From Limosilactobacillus avistercoris (GTDB lineage Bacteria > Bacillota > Bacilli > Lactobacillales > Lactobacillaceae): a stretch of DNA of 64,000 nt. The stretch lies in NCBI RefSeq assembly GCF_014836425.1, contig NZ_JACSQW010000006.1:35266-99265 (forward strand), given 5' to 3'. This document shows positions 60,419 to 64,000 of this stretch, piece after piece. Both the position numbers and the translations under genes were made by a program. Positions within the stretch are counted from its first letter, which is position 1. Each line of letters starts with the position of its first letter. The notes beneath the pieces are model-generated. The model was not told the DNA's origin. It worked only from the letters and a program-made list of their open reading frames with translations, and ran no database searches.

Positions 60419-63400
60419 ATGAAAAGTAATGTTTCAAATAAGTTCCTTATAAGCACCGCTGCTTTAGCTGGAATGATTTTAGCCGGAGCAAGCACTACAG
60501 TTCACGCTGACACAACCAGCAACAACCAAGTAACTGCTACTCAACAGGCTCAACCAACTTTGAATCAACTGAACCAACAACTGGCTAACCACTAACAAGC
60601 TGTTAAGACACAAAAACAACTTGTTCAAAATGATCAACGACGGGTTTCAGATGATCAAGCTGCAATTTCAAATGCTGAAACTGCCCAACAACAAGGCATC
60701 AGTCGTCTCCAAGCTGCTCAAAAGAATCAAAAGCAAGCACAATCTGCTTATGATCAACAGGTTAAAAACGTTAATGCTAAGCAAGCACAAGTTAACCAAG
60801 ATCAAAAAGATTTGAATGCTGCTAAGGCTGCTCTTCAAAGCGCTATTAACCCAAGTTCATCTGCTGCTTCTGATTCAGCCAGTGCTTCTACTACCCAACC
60901 TTCTAGCTCAAGTGCTTCTTCATCCGCAAGCTCAAGCTCAGCAACTAGTCAAGATGCTGCTAAACTTCAACAAGCACAAAAGGCTGTCAGTGATGCACAA
61001 AATGATGTAACTGTTAAGTCAGATACTGCTAAGGCTGCTGAAACTGCTGCCCAAGCTGCTCAAGATCTAGTAAAAAAAGATCAACAAGCTATTAAGGATG
61101 CCCAACAAAACATCGATAGTTTAAAGAAGAGCTCTTCAGCTAATATCACTGAACTTCAAAAAGACATTGATCAGCTCAATAAACAATTAACCGCTGATCA
61201 AGCAGACCTTACTACCGCAAAGGATACTGCTAAAAAGGCCCAAGCTGCATTAGATACTGCTAAGAAAGCAGTTGTTGATGCACAAAAGAAGGTAAACCAA
61301 GCTAAGACTGTTCTTGAAAATGCCAAGAATAAGCTACAAAAAGATCAATCCACACTTAGCGATGCACAAAAAGCTGCCGATCAAGCTCAACAAGCAGTTA
61401 AGGATGCTCAAAAGCAATTAGCAGCTGCAAAGAACCCACAAGCCACTACAGATGAAATAGCTGCTCAAGCACCTGCAATTGTCCCTGATGGTTTTGCAAA
61501 TGCTTTTGCAGGGTTTGATCCACAATCTGGCAATAATAATTCAGCTGCTATTAACTATGCTAAGCAAGCTCTTACTGCAAACAATGTTGATCTTAATTCT
61601 CCGTTTGAGGTTTACCATTACAGCTACACAGATTCAAACGGGAATACAACTAATACTGTTAAATTTAGTATTAATTATAAGCACAATAAAATTGACGAAA
61701 ATAGAATTGTTGATACTCAAAATTTATCAGACAATGAGAAACTAGAAATTAATACTTTTGTCGCTAATATTGTTAACCGAATTCGTCAACAAATCCAAAA
61801 TCAGTCAGATGGAAAGACATATTCTGCTGGTTATCTAAAAGTATCAGAGGGTGCCACTTCATTAGGCTGGAATTTAATGGATCTAGCTTATAATAAAGCA
61901 GGTATAACTTCATTCGAGCATAATAAAAAAGGCTTAGCTAATGCTGCTGAGAAATTAGGCCTAGGTGAGGATATCTTTTGTGGTGAAAACCTACTTAGTG
62001 GTTTAATCTTATCGGATAAAGAAACAGGAACTACTAAAATAAGCATGGATGCCCTTAAAGAGTCTCTTTATGCGGGTATTCTCCAAATGATGTATAAAGA
62101 CGCTGATTCTCGAGGCTTTGGTTTTGGTGGCCATACAACAGCCTTTATCAATGATCCTAAGAGAAATAACCCCGCCGCTGGTGAAGAGGGTAATGCTATT
62201 GCTTTAGATAAAAATGGAAATCTAATTGCTAACCAATACCTTTCTGTTTCTATTGCAAAAACTGGTATTGTTCACTTCAACTTCATTAGTGACGAATATG
62301 CTTCTGCAGCAGTCAAAGCCAAATTAGCCCAAGGCGTAACTACTCCGGGTATCAGTGCTGCTAAACCAACTGTTGACCAAGCAGCGGTTGAAAAGGCACA
62401 AGCCGCTTTAACTAACGCTCAAAAAGATAGTCAAAATGCTCAAGCCAAGGTAACTGCTGCTAAGAAGGCTGTTCAAGCTGATAATGATGCTGTTCAAAAA
62501 GCAACTAAAGAACAACAAGCTGCCCAAAGTGCTTTAGATAAGGTCAACGATAATGTTACTGCTAAGAGCAATTCATTAAAGGTTGCTAACGAAAGTGCAA
62601 CCAAGCTTCAAAGTAAGATTAATGATGCTCAAACTAGTCTTAAAGCTAAGCAAGAGAAGTTAACTGACGCTAAGAATGCTAGTCAAGACAAGAAGACTGC
62701 TTTACAAAAGGCTAACCAAGAACTCAGCAATGCTAAGCAAGCACTTACCAAGGACCAAGCAACTGCCACAGCTAAGAACACTGAATTACAAAAGGCAAAT
62801 AAGGCTTTAGCCGATGCAAAGCAAAACTTGCAAAAGAAGCAAAGCGACTTGGCAAAATTACAAAAGACAAGCGCAACACCAGCAATGGTCCTTCTTACTA
62901 ACTCCTTTGTTGAAGTTGCTAATCAACCATCCACTACCCAACTTCAACAACGTGTTCAAAAACTAACTGCTCAACTTACACAACACCAAGAAGAATTGAA
63001 GCAAGAACAAGCAAAGCTCAGTCAATTAAAGGCTAAGTTAGATGCTGCTAATAAAGCAGTTAAGGATGCTTCAGTAACTACCAATATTGCTGATTTAAAG
63101 AAGAAGCTTGCTAAGGATCAACAAACATTAAAGAAGGATCAAGCTAAACTAGATCAATTATTAAAGGACGTCCAAAACGATAAGGATCAAATTGCGGCTC
63201 TTCAAAGCCATCCTTCATCTGACTCACAATCTAGCGATGCTTCTAAGCCTGCTACTAGCGACTCTGCTCAAACTAGCGACGCTTCTAAGCCTGCTACTAG
63301 TGACTCTGCTCAAACTAGCGACGCTTCTAAGCCTGCTACTAGTGACTCTACCCAAACTAGCGACGCTTCCAAGCCTGCTACTAGCGACCCTGCCCAAACT

Positions 63401-63790
63401 AGCGACGCTTCCAAGCCTGCTACTAGCGATTCTGCTCAAACCAGCGATGCTTCCAAGCCTGCTACTAGCGACTCTGCCCAAACTAGTAATGCAGTTTCTG
63501 AAGCAACAGATACTACTGATATTAATGCTTCATCATCTTCTGTTAATTATCAAGAAATTACTAACAAAGAAAACACAGCTGCTACAATTAAGACAACCAA
63601 TCATGTTGCAGTTCAACCTGTAGTAACACATGTTGCCTTTGCTACACCAGCAGCTCATACTTCAAGTAATAATCAAAAGCAAGCACAATTACCACAAACA
63701 GGTAATACAACTTCAACAGGAGTCTTTGGAATCCTGTTAGCATCGCTTACTTCACTATTCGGTGTCTTCTTTAATAAGCAACGGAATTAA
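60419..63790 (+). pseudogene. LPXTG surface adhesin with SEC10/PgrA domain, nonsense at codon 59
   Basis: The full frame would encode about 1123 residues: a signal peptide (LISTAALAGMILAGASTTVHA), a Gln/Lys/Ala-rich coiled coil, a central SEC10/PgrA-like domain (about 61440-62340, including GGHTTAFINDP), a second coiled coil, a Ser/Asp/Ala tandem repeat, and a sorting signal LPQTG plus a helix and a basic tail. An in-frame TAA at 60593-60595 lies between ANH and QAVK; a single C-to-T change from CAA explains it. The remaining 992-residue open frame from TTG 60812 lacks a signal peptide. Unless read through, the protein would not be exported. Confidence 0.8.
63233..63484 (+). repeat. Six tandem 42-bp repeats in the adhesin wall-spanning region
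   Basis: Six in-frame copies encode SDASKPATSDSAQT with small changes (S to P or A to T at positions 11-12). This type of Ser/Asp/Pro repeat is typical of the stalk close to the LPXTG anchor and can expand or contract by recombination. Confidence 0.9.
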
Positions 63791-64000
63791 AAAAGTTTAT
63801 CCTAAACGCAAAAAGTAATTGAGAACGTCAAAATTCTCATGAAGTGACCCCCATAGTTGAACAGAGATTCCAACTATGGGGGTCATCACAATTTTATATT
63901 TTCATTTAATTCTTAAAAATAATGTAAGCAGTCAATAACGATACGTCTAGGCGCGGTCGACCAATCCCCCTATACTGAAGACATAAGATTCAGTACAGGA
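63791..64000. other. Intergenic tail with two hairpins, no gene seen
   Basis: A perfect stem TGACCCCCATAGTTG/CAACTATGGGGGTCA lies at 63845-63885 and may end the adhesin transcript, though the following T run is weak. A second stem TACTGAA/TTCAGTA lies at 63973-63995 close to the window edge. No coding potential was found between them. Confidence 0.6.

Noticed and set aside
63233..63484. Tandem repeats considered as a CRISPR array
   Set aside because: The 42-bp units are contiguous, in frame with the adhesin and have no unique spacers.
63192..63623. A 143-codon Leu-rich frame overlapping the adhesin repeats
   Set aside because: It is a frame-shifted reading of the 42-bp repeats; low complexity and no ribosome binding site.
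63845..63885. The TGACCCCCATAGTTG inverted repeat as an IS3-type end
   Set aside because: Both arms are only 41 bases apart with no transposase or target duplication, so a transcription terminator is the simpler reading.

Overview
The window looks like a chromosomal segment of a low-GC, fermentative lactic acid bacterium in the Lactobacillaceae, most likely Limosilactobacillus or a close relative. Inference rests on PepX, PepI and C69 dipeptidases, thiamine and polyamine uptake instead of biosynthesis, T-box control of transporters, an LPXTG adhesin and lactobacillus-type cell-wall genes. No rRNA, tRNA, prophage or CRISPR array was seen. Most genes are transport and peptide or amino-acid scavenging functions.

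Layout. 1-6 kb: end of a P-type ATPase, a serine-type leader-peptide attenuator before a SteT-like permease, and potABCD on the minus strand. 6-15 kb: pepX, pepI, a HAD phosphatase, a DHH phosphodiesterase, a DUF2325 protein, and an isoleucine T-box before brnQ. 15-27 kb: glucosaminidase, CmpB-like membrane protein, ABC-F ATPase, a tryptophan-type attenuator with trpXYZ-like genes, cadD-cadX, a MATE pump, and a minus-strand operon (choloylglycine-hydrolase family, RluA-type pseudouridine synthase, terC, trxA). 27-34.7 kb: corA, dipeptidase, guanine riboswitch with pbuX, T-box with a 15-codon ORF and nhaC, and a YfcC transporter. 34.8-41 kb: a GlnKL-like two-component system, an N-terminally truncated aminotransferase, and an AT-rich second YfcC plus M20 peptidase pair that looks acquired. 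41-52 kb: histidine phosphatase, ltaS, dacA, L,D-transpeptidase, two tiny membrane ORFs, ferredoxin-NADP reductase, nucleoside hydrolase, and a TPP riboswitch with ykoEDC. 52-64 kb: CPA1 antiporter, alpha/beta hydrolase, XRE regulator, methyltransferase, MFS pump, an IS1182-type transposase and a large LPXTG surface protein, the last two each broken by one in-frame stop codon.

The most striking content is RNA-level control. Two leader-peptide attenuators can be folded by hand into the classic 1:2 / 2:3 / 3:4 arrangement, one with four consecutive Ser codons (544-710) and one with a Trp codon (18419-18580). Two T-boxes, a guanine riboswitch and a TPP riboswitch also sit in front of transporter genes. 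A second unusual layer is a family of ~100-nt intergenic palindromes. In most copies they begin with AGAGTG at or a few bases after a stop codon, and their stems differ by compensatory changes between copies, which suggests selection for a structure.

All coordinates, pairings and motif readings were made by eye from the sequence; no search or folding program was run.
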